A program made the position numbers and the translations under genes. The notes beneath the pieces were generated by a model. That model searched no databases. It saw only the letters and a list, made by a program, of their open reading frames with translations, and was not told where the DNA came from. From Slackia faecicanis (GTDB taxonomy: Bacteria; Actinomycetota; Coriobacteriia; Coriobacteriales; Eggerthellaceae), in NCBI RefSeq assembly GCF_003725295.1, contig NZ_QICB01000001.1:124001-188000 (forward strand): a stretch of DNA of 64,000 bases. The letters run 5' to 3'. Positions 53,403 through 62,761 of this stretch are shown in pieces (within the stretch, counting starts at the first letter, position 1; each line of letters opens with the position of its first letter).

Positions 53403-55319
53403 ATGCTTGAAGCGCTTGCGCACGCCTTCTCCTACATCGTGCAGCCTTGTTACGACCTGACGGGCAGCTGGTGGATGGCGATCCTGCTGTTCACCGTCAT
53501 CATCAAGATCGCGCTTATGCCGCTTTCGCTGTGGTGCCAGTGGAACAGCATCGTGATGGTGAAGCTCATGCCCGAGCTCAACCGCATCAAGGTGAAATAT
53601 TTCGGCGACGCGGAGACCATCGGCGAAAAACAGACCGAGCTCAATAAGAAGCACCATTATCACCCGCTGCTTTCGCTGGTGCCTTTGGCCGTGCAGATCC
53701 TCGTGCTGTTCGGCCTGGTCGAAGTCATTCACGGAATCACCGACCATGGGGCGCCCGGTACCGAATTCCTCGGCATGGTGCCTGCCGAAGACGGCGGCAT
53801 TTCGTGGGCGATGCCCGTGCTCGCCGCGCTTTCGGCTGTGGCTATGGGCTTCGCGCAGAATCGGATCAACCCCTTGCAGCGCGAGCAGTCGAAGATGGAG
53901 AAGAACACCACCAACGGCCTTTCCATCGCCTTGTCGTTCGTGCTGGGAATCTATGTGGCGGCCGGCATGGCCTTCTATTGGATCTGCTCGAACCTGATGG
54001 CTATCGCCATCCAGGCGCTGTGCAACCTGTGCATCCGTCCCGCCAAATACATCGACTACACCGAGCTCGCGCAAAGCCGCGTAGAACTTGAGGCGCTCAA
54101 CGCCTTCGCCGCGCGCAAGACGCCCTGGTACAGGCGCGACCCGCTGGCGAAGCGCGAGAAGCGCGACTATCGCCGCTTCATGAACGTGGTGGACAAGCAT
54201 ATCGTGTTCTATTCCGAGCGCAGCGGCTTCTATAAATACTTCCAAGGAGCCATCGAGTGGCTGCTCGAGAATTCCGACGTGGCGATCCATTACGTGACGA
54301 GCGACCCGAACGACCAGGTGTTCGCCCTGCATGGGGAGAACCCGCGTCTCATGCCGTACTACATTGGAGAGCGCCGTCTGATCACGCTGATGATGAAGCT
54401 CGATTGCGACGTGGCCGTAGCCACGCTCGACGATCTGGAAAACTTCTATCTCAAGCGTTCCTACGTGCGCAAAGACGTCGAATACGTCTATCTGTTCCAT
54501 CACATGACATCGGTGCATCTGGTGTCTTCGCGCGAGGCCCTCGACCATTACGATGCCGTTTTGTGCGTGGGTCCCCATCAGAAGCACGAGTTGGAGCGTA
54601 TGGCCGAGTTGCGCGACATTCGCCCCCGCGCGCTCGTGGAATGCGGCTACGACCTGCTCGATCGCCAGATCGCCGGCTACGCCCGCCGCGAAAAGCCCGC
54701 GCACGGCCGTCCCGTGGTGCTGCTTGCGCCTTCGTGGCAAGAGGATTGCATCCTCGACATCTGCGCCGACGAGGTCATACGTCCGCTGCTCGGCCGCGGC
54801 TACCGCGTCATCGTGCGCCCGCATCCCGAATACACCAAGCGCTACCGCGCCCGATGGGAATCGCTGCAGGGCCGCTATGCGGATTACTCCGATGACGAAC
54901 TGCACTTCGAACAGGACTTCAGCTCGTCCGATTCGATCTACGACGCCGACGTGCTGATCACCGACTGGTCGTCCATATCGTGCGAGTTCGCCTTCGCCAC
55001 GCTCAAGCCGTGCGTGTTCGTGGACACGCCCATGAAGACCTGCAACCCGCAATGGCAGGAGCTGGGAATCGAGCCGACCGATATAACGCTGCGCAACGGC
55101 ATCGGCCGTTCGGTGCCGCTCGATGCGCTTGATAGGCTGGGAGACGTGGTCGACGAGATGGTCGCGCATCCGGAAGCGTGGCGCGATGCGATCGCCGAGG
55201 TGCGCGCGTCGATGATCTACAACGTGGGCCGCGGAGGCGAGGTCGCGGGCGCCTATCTTCTCGACCGCGTGCTCGAGAAGCAGGCGCAGCGCGAGGAAGG
55301 GGGCCGCAATGGCCGTTGA
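53403..55319 (+). CDS. YidC/Oxa1 insertase domain fused to a TagB/TagF-type glycerophosphotransferase
   Basis: 638 residues. Residues 1-225 look like a YidC/Oxa1/Alb3 membrane insertase: WWMAILLFTVIIKIALMPLS, a cytoplasmic charged hairpin (about 55-85), then spans with PLAVQILVLFGLVEVIHGI and SWAMPVLAALSAVAMGFAQN. Residues about 260-620 match CDP-glycerol glycerophosphotransferases (PF04464): LLAPSWQEDCILD, VRPHPEYTKRY, DVLITDWSSISCEFAF. AAGGAAG lies before the ATG and the reading frame is unbroken. The natural job would be to polymerise or transfer polyol phosphate at the membrane; the insertase-like part may form the lipid-side channel or anchor. The next gene overlaps by 11 bases. Confidence 0.88.
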   Translation: MLEALAHAFSYIVQPCYDLTGSWWMAILLFTVIIKIALMPLSLWCQWNSIVMVKLMPELNRIKVKYFGDAETIGEKQTELNKKHHYHPLLSLVPLAVQILVLFGLVEVIHGITDHGAPGTEFLGMVPAEDGGISWAMPVLAALSAVAMGFAQNRINPLQREQSKMEKNTTNGLSIALSFVLGIYVAAGMAFYWICSNLMAIAIQALCNLCIRPAKYIDYTELAQSRVELEALNAFAARKTPWYRRDPLAKREKRDYRRFMNVVDKHIVFYSERSGFYKYFQGAIEWLLENSDVAIHYVTSDPNDQVFALHGENPRLMPYYIGERRLITLMMKLDCDVAVATLDDLENFYLKRSYVRKDVEYVYLFHHMTSVHLVSSREALDHYDAVLCVGPHQKHELERMAELRDIRPRALVECGYDLLDRQIAGYARREKPAHGRPVVLLAPSWQEDCILDICADEVIRPLLGRGYRVIVRPHPEYTKRYRARWESLQGRYADYSDDELHFEQDFSSSDSIYDADVLITDWSSISCEFAFATLKPCVFVDTPMKTCNPQWQELGIEPTDITLRNGIGRSVPLDALDRLGDVVDEMVAHPEAWRDAIAEVRASMIYNVGRGGEVAGAYLLDRVLEKQAQREEGGRNGR

Positions 55320-57384
55320 TGCGAAACAGCGTCGGGCATATGCGTCGGTGAAGGCGGCCGACTGCTTCGTCGTGCTTTCGATCGCCGTGGTTCTGGCCGC
55401 CGGCTTCGCGCGGCCTGCGTACGCGTACGTGGACCCTTCCGTCATGACCTATACGATTCAGGCGCTCGCAGGCGTGGCGGTGGCGCTGTCGGCGGTCATC
55501 GGCGTGGCCTGGCGCCGTCTGCGCAAGTTCTTGTTCAAGGCGCTTCGCATAGACCCGAATGCGGGCAAAGAGGCGGACGCCTCTGTGCATCGCATCGAAG
55601 GCGACGATGCCGAACGCGCGCGGCTGCGCGCCGAAGCGGACGAGCGCGCCCGTCGTCTCGAGCGCAGCCTCGACGCCGAAAAGCCGGTCGAATTCTGCCG
55701 TTCCGCCCGGTTTCTGTTCGCGCTTGCCGCGTCGGCCATGCTGTTTTTCACGGTGGTCGTGGCAGGCCCTCTTGAAATCGTGGCGGCGAGCCCTGAAAGC
55801 CTCATGTTCTCGGTCGACGACGTGGCGGGCCTGCTTGTCGCGGCAGGCGTCGCCGCGACGATCGTTTCCGCGGCGGCCATGTCGTGCTTGAAGGGCCGCG
55901 CGTTCGGATTCGTGTTTGCGGCCACGGCCGTTTTGGGCATCGCGGCCTACGTGCAGGCGACCTTCATGAACGCATCGCTTCCTCCCGCCGACGGATCGCA
56001 GGTCGATTGGGAGGCGTATCTGTCCGTGACGCTGCTGACCGGGGCGGTATGGGTCGCGCTGTTCGCGTCGGCGGCCGTGCTTTCATGGAAGAAGCCCCTT
56101 GCCTTCACGGGGTCGGCGGCCGCATTGTGCCTGGTGGGAATCGTTGCCCAGGGCATCAGCCTGGGACTGGTCCTTCTGACGCCGGGCGATGACGGCTATA
56201 CGCCGCTCGACGACAAGCCGACGGTCACCATGGAGGGGATTTCGGAAGTGTCCTCGCGCGACAATGTGATCGTGTTCGTGCTCGACACCTTCGACACCGA
56301 ATATCTGCGCCGTGCGGTCGAGACCGATCCGACGTGTCTGGACGCGTTCACGGGATTCACGTGGTTCGAGAATTCGACGGGCTCCATGATTCCCACGCGC
56401 TATGCCATGTCGACCTTGCTGACGGGCCGCTCGCTTGCCGCCGACGATGCGAGCTATTCGACGCGAAAGATCGCCGACTGGTACACGCAGCCGAACTTGC
56501 TCGACGATATCGCGGCCCAGGGCTACGCGGTGGATTTGTATGCTACAGATATCTACGACGCGATCGGCGCGCTCGAGGCGAAGGCGGACAACATCAAGCC
56601 GCTTGCATGCGAAATCGACCGTCCTGCCGCGCTGGCCATGCTGGTCAAGTGCGCGCTGTACCGCGACCTTCCCTGGGCGCTCAAGCCTTTGTGCTGGTTT
56701 TATACCGACGAGGTGAACAACGAAGTGCTCGTGGAGCACCCCGACGACCCGTCGCGTTCGGTATGGAAGATGGACGATGCGGGCTATTACGACCTGCTGT
56801 CGCGCCAGGGCCTTACGGCGGTCGAAAAAGGGGAGGCCGGCAGCTTCCGCGTCATCCATATGGCGGGAACGCATGCGCCGTACACGATCGGCCGCGACGG
56901 CCTGCGCGTCGAAGGCGAGGGGGACATGATCGAGCAGGGCCTCGGCGCGCTGCATATCGTGGAGGCCTATCTCGACGAGCTCAAACGCCTCGGCCTGTAC
57001 GATTCGGCGACGATCGTGGTGACGGCCGACCATGGCGACTGGTACCTGGCCGACGAGATCTCGGGGCCGACCAACCCCATGCTGATCGCCAAGCCCGCAT
57101 CTTCGGGCGACGCTTCTCGGGCGCCGTTGAAGGTGTCGCAGGTTCCGACGGGCCATCTCGATTTCGCGGCCACGGTCCTCGATGCGGTCGGGGGCGACCC
57201 GTCGACGTACGGCGGCATGAACATGTTCGACGTGCCCGATGAGCCGCGCACGCGTTACTTCTGCTCGACTTCCGTGGTCGGGCCCGATAATGAGTACACG
57301 CGCATCAAGGAGTGGAGCATCGACGGCGAGGCCACGGATTGGTCCGCGTGGCATGCGACGGGCGCCGAGTGGCCTATCGAATAA
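55309..57384 (+). CDS. membrane alkaline-phosphatase-superfamily enzyme, LTA-synthase/sulfatase-like
   Basis: 691 residues. An N-terminal span, a charged linker (about 80-130), then five or so spans, and an extracellular catalytic domain (about 315-690): VIVFVLDTFDTEYLRR with a metal-binding Asp, STGSMIPTRYAMSTLLTG as the likely nucleophile region (Ser/Thr), and VVTADHGDWY near residue 565. Sulfatase-fold enzymes such as LtaS use a Thr nucleophile to move glycerol phosphate. It overlaps the YidC-TagB gene by 11 bases, so the two enzymes probably act on the same polymer. Phosphoethanolamine transfer is an alternative. Confidence 0.78.
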   Translation: MAVDAKQRRAYASVKAADCFVVLSIAVVLAAGFARPAYAYVDPSVMTYTIQALAGVAVALSAVIGVAWRRLRKFLFKALRIDPNAGKEADASVHRIEGDDAERARLRAEADERARRLERSLDAEKPVEFCRSARFLFALAASAMLFFTVVVAGPLEIVAASPESLMFSVDDVAGLLVAAGVAATIVSAAAMSCLKGRAFGFVFAATAVLGIAAYVQATFMNASLPPADGSQVDWEAYLSVTLLTGAVWVALFASAAVLSWKKPLAFTGSAAALCLVGIVAQGISLGLVLLTPGDDGYTPLDDKPTVTMEGISEVSSRDNVIVFVLDTFDTEYLRRAVETDPTCLDAFTGFTWFENSTGSMIPTRYAMSTLLTGRSLAADDASYSTRKIADWYTQPNLLDDIAAQGYAVDLYATDIYDAIGALEAKADNIKPLACEIDRPAALAMLVKCALYRDLPWALKPLCWFYTDEVNNEVLVEHPDDPSRSVWKMDDAGYYDLLSRQGLTAVEKGEAGSFRVIHMAGTHAPYTIGRDGLRVEGEGDMIEQGLGALHIVEAYLDELKRLGLYDSATIVVTADHGDWYLADEISGPTNPMLIAKPASSGDASRAPLKVSQVPTGHLDFAATVLDAVGGDPSTYGGMNMFDVPDEPRTRYFCSTSVVGPDNEYTRIKEWSIDGEATDWSAWHATGAEWPIE

Positions 57385-57410
57385 GGCGCGTCATCGTGCC
57401 ATGCGATGAA

Positions 57411-57447
57411 ACGAAGGGGCGCTTGCCAGAAGCAGGCGCCCCTTCGT
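57411..57447 (+). terminator. intrinsic terminator
   Basis: Perfect 12-bp stem ACGAAGGGGCGC (57411-57422) / GCGCCCCTTCGT (57436-57447), then CTT. Only a short T run. Confidence 0.65.
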
Positions 57448-57562
57448 CTTCGCCGCCTTGTGCGCGGCGGCTTCGTTTCTTGCGTTTGTCCTATGAATCG
57501 GCCAGTTCAGACGCTATTATGTTCAGGACTGTCAATTCTACGTAAAAAATGAACGAGGCATT

Positions 57563-60139
57563 ATGCTGACGCGCTATCAATTCGACATTCTGTATCGCCT
57601 TTCGAAAGAGGGCGTCTCTACCCAGCGCGAGCTTGCCGACGCCGCCGATATGTCGCTCGGCCTGGTCGAAAAGACCTGTCGCGAGCTGTGCGACGAGGGC
57701 CTTATCGACGATGCCGGCATTACCGGGCAGGGTCTGGATGCGCTTGCGCCGTATCGCGTGCAGAGCGCGGTCATCCTTGCGGCGGGCGCGGCGACGCGCC
57801 TGGCCCCGCTGTCGTTCGAAAAGCCCAAGGCCATGTTCGAAGTGCGCGGCGAGGTGCTGATCGAGCGCTTGATCTCTCAGCTGCGGGAAGCCGGCGTCGA
57901 GCGGATCGCCGTGGTTGTGGGCTATATGAAGGAGTCGTTCTTCTATCTGAGCGAGAAGTGCGGCGTGGAAATCGTCGTGAACCCCGACTATGCGACGCGC
58001 GGCAACCATGCGTCGCTCTACGCTGCGAAAGACGTGCTGCGCGGCGGCGCCTACGTGTGCTCGTCCGACCAGTACTACACGGCCAATCCGTTCGAATCGC
58101 ACGAATACGAGCCCACGTTGCGCCTCGACCGCAAGGCGGCGCGCACCAACGACATGGCCGTTTCCTGGAATGCGAACGAAGTGGCGGTGTCGGTCGAGCG
58201 CGACCGCGGCAACGGATGGTGCATGCGCGGCCCCGTCTACATGGACGCCGATTGCGCCGGCCGCCTGCTCGATATCATCGAAAGCGATTACGACGCCCCC
58301 GAAATGGAGCCGCTGCACTGGGACGACGTCTATGCGGCCCACTGCGGCGAATTCGTCTTCCATGTGCGTCTTTTGCCTTCGGGCACGCTGCACGAGTTCA
58401 ACTTCATGAGCGATTTGTGCGCCTTCGACAGGGATTTCCTGGCGAACGTCGATTCGTCGATCCTCGACAACATCTGCACGACGCTCGATTGCGAGCGAGA
58501 AGACATCGTGCGCGTGCGTCCGGTGAAGGCGGGCTTGACCAACCTGTCGGTCCTGTTCTCGTGCAAGGGCGTTCAATACGTCTACCGCCATCCGGGCCTG
58601 GGTACCGACGAAATCGTCAACAGGCAGGCCGAGGCCCATTCGCTGGCCGTGGCGAAGCGTCTCGGGCTCGACGACACCTTCGTCTACGAAGACCCCGAGC
58701 AGGGCTGGAAGATATCGCGCTATGTGGCGGGCTGTGTCGAATTCGATTATTACGACCCCGACCACGTCGCCCGCGCGCTCGCCTTGGCGCGCCGCCTGCA
58801 TGAAAGCGGCGAGAAATCGCCTTGGCAGTTCGACTTCTACGATGAGGCCTGCAAGATCGAAAATCTGCTGCGCGAGGCGGGATATCCGTTACCGAGCGAT
58901 TTTTCCGCCTTGTCCGAAACGCTCGGCGAGCTGGCGCGCTACGTGCGCGCCGAGGCGGGCGCGCCGGTGCTGTGCCACAACGATTTCTACGGGCCGAACC
59001 TTTTGGTCAAAGACGATGCCATGCATCTGATCGACTGGGAATACTCGGCCATGGGCGATTACGCCTGCGACATCGGCAACTTCATCGCCCAGGGTTCGGG
59101 CTATTCGGTCGAAGAGGCCGCGCACGTCGTGGACGTCTATTTCGGCCGCAAGGCGACCCAGGCGGAGCTGCTGCATTGCATGGGATGCACGGCGATCGTG
59201 GGGTACTACTGGTACGTCTGGGCCATTTATAAGGAATCGCAAGGCAACGCGATGGGCGAGTGGCTGTATGCCTGGTATCGCGCCGCGAAGGAGTTTTCGG
59301 CGTATGCGCTGCCTGCTTATAAGGAAAGAGAGGTTTTGATGCATCCGCTTTCTGAGAAGGAATTCGACGAGCTCGTGGCGAAGGAGCGCGCGGGCGTCGC
59401 GTCGGGCGAGGAACTGAAGCGCCTCGAGCCCTATCGCGCGAAGCGGGCGGTGTTTTTCGCCGCAGGCTTCGGCAGCCGCATGCTGCCGATTACGGTGAAC
59501 ACTCCCAAGCCGCTCGTGCGCGTCCACGGCAAGCGCATCATCGACCGCCTGATCGACGCGGTGCTGGCCGCGGGCATCGAAGAGATCTACGTGGTGCGCG
59601 GATATCTGGCCGAGGAGTTCGACCAGCTGCTGAGCACCTATCCCATGGTGCGCTTCATCGACAACCCGCGCTACGATAAGACGAACAACATCTCTTCGGC
59701 CGTCCTGGCCAAGGACCTGTTCGAAAACGCCTACGTCTTCGAAAGCGATCTGTATCTGGTCGACCCCTCGCTGGTGACGAAGTATCAGTACCGCTCCAAC
59801 TATCTGGGCCTGCCCGTCGAATCCACCGACGACTGGTATTTCGACGCCGACGAGGACGGCCGCATCGTGGCGCTCGCCAAGGGCAAAGACGCCCCGTGCT
59901 GGCAGATGGCGGGCATTTCGTACTGGACGGCCGAAGACGGCGCGAAGCTGCGCGAAGACATTCCTGCGGCCTTCGAGGAAAACGACGAGAACAAGCAGGT
60001 GTTCTGGGACGAAGTCGCTTTGCGCCTGCGCGCCGACCGCTACGACGTGCACGTGCGTCCTTTCGAGGCTTCCGCGATCGTGGAGATCGATTCGTTCGCC
60101 GAGCTGCAAGACGTCGATCCCGCGTACCGCATCGCCTAA
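57563..60139 (+). CDS. winged helix - nucleotidyltransferase - choline kinase - nucleotidyltransferase fusion
   Basis: 858 residues. Residues 1-65 winged helix (QRELADAADMSLGLVEKTCR); about 68-300 LicC-like nucleotidyltransferase (VILAAGAATRLAPLS, then FEKPKAMFEVRGEVLIERLI); about 305-590 LicA-like kinase (CHNDFYGPNLLV and LIDWEYSAMGDYACD); 593-858 a second nucleotidyltransferase (VFFAAGFGSRMLPIT, then NTPKPLVRVHGKRIIDRLI). Each enzyme domain keeps its loop and catalytic lysine/arginine. A ribosome-like GGAAAGAGAGG precedes Met593 (59339), so the last domain could also be made alone. It is the paralogue of the 32264 protein with an extra domain. Confidence 0.87.
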   Translation: MLTRYQFDILYRLSKEGVSTQRELADAADMSLGLVEKTCRELCDEGLIDDAGITGQGLDALAPYRVQSAVILAAGAATRLAPLSFEKPKAMFEVRGEVLIERLISQLREAGVERIAVVVGYMKESFFYLSEKCGVEIVVNPDYATRGNHASLYAAKDVLRGGAYVCSSDQYYTANPFESHEYEPTLRLDRKAARTNDMAVSWNANEVAVSVERDRGNGWCMRGPVYMDADCAGRLLDIIESDYDAPEMEPLHWDDVYAAHCGEFVFHVRLLPSGTLHEFNFMSDLCAFDRDFLANVDSSILDNICTTLDCEREDIVRVRPVKAGLTNLSVLFSCKGVQYVYRHPGLGTDEIVNRQAEAHSLAVAKRLGLDDTFVYEDPEQGWKISRYVAGCVEFDYYDPDHVARALALARRLHESGEKSPWQFDFYDEACKIENLLREAGYPLPSDFSALSETLGELARYVRAEAGAPVLCHNDFYGPNLLVKDDAMHLIDWEYSAMGDYACDIGNFIAQGSGYSVEEAAHVVDVYFGRKATQAELLHCMGCTAIVGYYWYVWAIYKESQGNAMGEWLYAWYRAAKEFSAYALPAYKEREVLMHPLSEKEFDELVAKERAGVASGEELKRLEPYRAKRAVFFAAGFGSRMLPITVNTPKPLVRVHGKRIIDRLIDAVLAAGIEEIYVVRGYLAEEFDQLLSTYPMVRFIDNPRYDKTNNISSAVLAKDLFENAYVFESDLYLVDPSLVTKYQYRSNYLGLPVESTDDWYFDADEDGRIVALAKGKDAPCWQMAGISYWTAEDGAKLREDIPAAFEENDENKQVFWDEVALRLRADRYDVHVRPFEASAIVEIDSFAELQDVDPAYRIA

Positions 60140-60143
60140 GCGC

Positions 60144-60279
60144 GTCTTCCGCCGCGCAGGCTCTGCGGAAGACGGTCGCCGATGCGGCCGCGTTTCTCCC
60201 AAGGCGGCGGCATACGCCCCGCCGTTTCATCCGCTCCATGGTTATTTCGAAGGGCCGGCCCGCAGGGGACGGCCCTTCG
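60144..60279 (+). other. two GC-rich hairpins between the fusion gene and the DUF6541-like gene
   Basis: GTCTTCCGC (60144-60152) / GCGGAAGAC (60165-60173) and CGAAGGGCCG (60248-60257) / CGGCCCTTCG (60270-60279). Neither has a T run. The 272-base gap 60140-60411 holds no gene that I can support. Confidence 0.5.
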
Positions 60280-60411
60280 GGTAAGCTGCTATGCATGCAC
60301 GCGCTTCACGACCGCTTCGATGTGGGTTTCGGCGTCATCCGGGCGCGCGCCTTCCTTTGATCTTTTCCGTCGCATTTCGACGTTGCTTTAGAAGAATCGA
60401 GAAGAATCCGA

Positions 60412-62517
60412 ATGTGGTCGACGTTTTTCATCGCCATGGCCCTTGCGGCCGTGTTCCTCTATATGCCCGGCTTTCTTGCCCTGAAAGCCCTGCGCGTGCG
60501 TTCGGCGGTCGCTTTGTGCTGTGCGCCCGTGTTCAGCATCGTCGGATATGCGGTCGTCACGGCGGTTTTGCCTTCCTTGGGCGTTTTCGCCACGTGGCAG
60601 ACGGTGTTTCTGCCGTGCCTTGCCGCAGGCATCGTCGCCGCCGCGATCGTGCGCTTCGTGCCGTGGTTCTCGTCGTGGAATCCGACGCGCCTGGGCGTGG
60701 CGGATATGGGGCGCTCGTTTCGCAAGGCCATGAATGAGGAATGGTTTTCGATCGCTTTGTACGTGCTGGCGGGCCTTGCGGTGGTCGGGCTCGTCTTCGT
60801 GAAAAACCTCGACGGCCCCGATTCGTTCCTGCAGGCGTGGGACAATTCGCATCATCTGAGCTCCATCAGGGCTTTCGTCGAGTCGGGCAATTTCTCCATG
60901 CTGACCACCACGTCGTATGCCACCGCGCTCGACCGCTCTTTCACGCCGTGGCAGGGCGAGTCGATGTTCTACCCGTCCGCATGGCATTGCCTGGGCGCGC
61001 TGGTGGTAAGCGCATCGGGCGCCACGGTTTCCATGGCCGCCAACGCCGTTAACGCGGTCGTCGTGGGCATCGTGCTGCCGCTGTCCACGTTCGTGCTGAT
61101 GGAGCGTTTGTTCGAAGGAAGGCGCGGCATCGTGCGCTGCGGCGCGTTCGTCTCGCTCGCGTTCGCCACGTTTCCGTGGGGCTTTCTGACCTTCGGTCCG
61201 CTGTATCCCAACCTGCTTTCGTATGCGATTCTTCCCGTGGTGGCGGTGCTGTTCATGGGCATTTTCGACGACGGCGTCGGAGCTCGCGTGCGCATCGTGC
61301 GCGCGGCGCTGTTCGTCGTGGGCATCGTGTCGCTCGCGTGTGCGCAGCCCAATGCGGTCTTTTCCGCCGCGGTGCTGCTCGCGCCGTTCTGCGTCGTGCG
61401 GGCAGCCCGCTTCGCACGCTTCCTCCCGTGGCATGCGGCGCATCCTCGCGCATGCCGGATCGGCCTTGCCGCCGTTGCCGTGGCGGGCATCGCGGCCATT
61501 TGGTGGGCGCTGTTCAACGCGCCGTTTTTGCAGGACGTCATCTGGTTCGATTGGCCTGCGAAAGAAGGCGAGGCCCAGGCGATCGCCAATATCGCGCTGC
61601 TGTCGTTCAGCTACGCGCCGGCGCAGTTGCTGTTGTCCGCGCTCGTGCTGATCGGCACGGCGTGCAGCCTGGTCGACGGACGTTACCGCTGGTTCGCCTG
61701 CTCGTTTCTGCTCGCGTGCGCGATCTGCTATGTCGACCTTGCCCATGACGGCTTCATCAAGCATCTTCTTGCGGGCTTCTGGTACACCGACCAGCTGCGC
61801 ACGGGCTCGACCGCGGCGCTGCTCGCCGCTCCCATGGCGGCGCTGGGCTTGAGGCATGCGGTGCATTTCGTCGCGCGCGGGCTCGACCGTGCGGTCGAGT
61901 CGGTAGGCGGAAAGCCTACGCCGTACGTGTCCGCCGTGCTGGTGCTCGCGTTGAGCGTCACGGCGGTATTCTTCCCGAGCTATGTGATTCCCGGGCACCA
62001 CAAGGTGGAAACGGCCTTCGGCGACATCAGGAACCGCGTCGAAGACCAGAATTCGGTGTCGAAGATGAATTACCTCGACGCTTCCGAGAAGGAGTTCGTC
62101 CGCCAGGTCGAGCAGATCGTTCCCGACGACCAGCCGATCATCAACAGCCCCGACGACGGAAGCATTTTCCTGTACGGATACGAGGGCGTGCGCACGTACT
62201 ATCGTTATTTGACGGGTTATTCGCCGGAGTCGAACGAGTCCGAAGACAGCGCCGCGATCAGGCAGGGCCTGTACCGGATCGCCGAAGACGAGCGCGTGCG
62301 TCAAGCCGTGGAATCCATCGGGGCCGAATACGTCCTGGTTTTGGACCAGGGCAAAGACCAAGACCTCGGCTCCGACATGGAGCGTCGCCGTTTCGTCCTG
62401 AAAGACGATATCGACAACGAGCTATGGAGCGGCATCCGCGCTATCGACGACGCCACGCCCGGCTTCGAAACGGTGCTGAGCGAAGGCGATATGAGGCTGT
62501 ATCGCATCGTGGTATAA
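60412..62517 (+). CDS. large DUF6541-like membrane protein
   Basis: 701 residues, the same layout as the 47710 protein and alignable along most of its length: the same start (FLALKALRVRSAVALCCAPV against FFILRALRLEPIAALCCAPL), DNSHHLSSIRAF against DNVHHLGSVKAF, and a C-terminal globular part ending in EGDMRLYRIVV. It is GC-rich like the neighbours, unlike its paralogue. An AGAAGAATCGAGAAG stretch precedes the ATG. Membrane enzyme or transporter of the glycan pathway; function unknown. Confidence 0.78.
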   Translation: MWSTFFIAMALAAVFLYMPGFLALKALRVRSAVALCCAPVFSIVGYAVVTAVLPSLGVFATWQTVFLPCLAAGIVAAAIVRFVPWFSSWNPTRLGVADMGRSFRKAMNEEWFSIALYVLAGLAVVGLVFVKNLDGPDSFLQAWDNSHHLSSIRAFVESGNFSMLTTTSYATALDRSFTPWQGESMFYPSAWHCLGALVVSASGATVSMAANAVNAVVVGIVLPLSTFVLMERLFEGRRGIVRCGAFVSLAFATFPWGFLTFGPLYPNLLSYAILPVVAVLFMGIFDDGVGARVRIVRAALFVVGIVSLACAQPNAVFSAAVLLAPFCVVRAARFARFLPWHAAHPRACRIGLAAVAVAGIAAIWWALFNAPFLQDVIWFDWPAKEGEAQAIANIALLSFSYAPAQLLLSALVLIGTACSLVDGRYRWFACSFLLACAICYVDLAHDGFIKHLLAGFWYTDQLRTGSTAALLAAPMAALGLRHAVHFVARGLDRAVESVGGKPTPYVSAVLVLALSVTAVFFPSYVIPGHHKVETAFGDIRNRVEDQNSVSKMNYLDASEKEFVRQVEQIVPDDQPIINSPDDGSIFLYGYEGVRTYYRYLTGYSPESNESEDSAAIRQGLYRIAEDERVRQAVESIGAEYVLVLDQGKDQDLGSDMERRRFVLKDDIDNELWSGIRAIDDATPGFETVLSEGDMRLYRIVV

Positions 62518-62542
62518 GGTTTTCCGCCCTTGCCGCAAAGCT

Positions 62543-62581
62543 GCGAAGGCCTCCCGCATCAAGCGTGCGGGAGGCCTTCGC
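62543..62581 (+). terminator. strong hairpin terminator
   Basis: Perfect 16-bp stem GCGAAGGCCTCCCGCA (62543-62558) / TGCGGGAGGCCTTCGC (62566-62581). Confidence 0.7.
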
Positions 62582-62675
62582 GTATCGGGTTTCGAACGGG
62601 CCGGGGCATTCGTCCGTCGGGCGCTTCGGACGCCGTATTTTCGCGCTTGTACGGATGCGATGCCCTGAACGCATG

Positions 62676-62717
62676 AAGCCCCGCCTTGTCCGGACGTCGT
62701 TTGACAAGGCGGGGCTT
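62676..62717. terminator. second hairpin between convergent genes
   Basis: Perfect 15-bp stem AAGCCCCGCCTTGTC (62676-62690) / GACAAGGCGGGGCTT (62703-62717), followed on the plus strand by CGTTT. Confidence 0.6.
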
Positions 62718-62761
62718 CGTTTCGATAGCGTATGGTTGCGGGCGTTGCGCCCAGGCGGGCG

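Noticed and set aside
53403-54080. A housekeeping yidC gene
   Set aside because: The frame continues without a stop into a TagB/TagF domain, and the rpmH/rnpA neighbours of a housekeeping yidC are absent.
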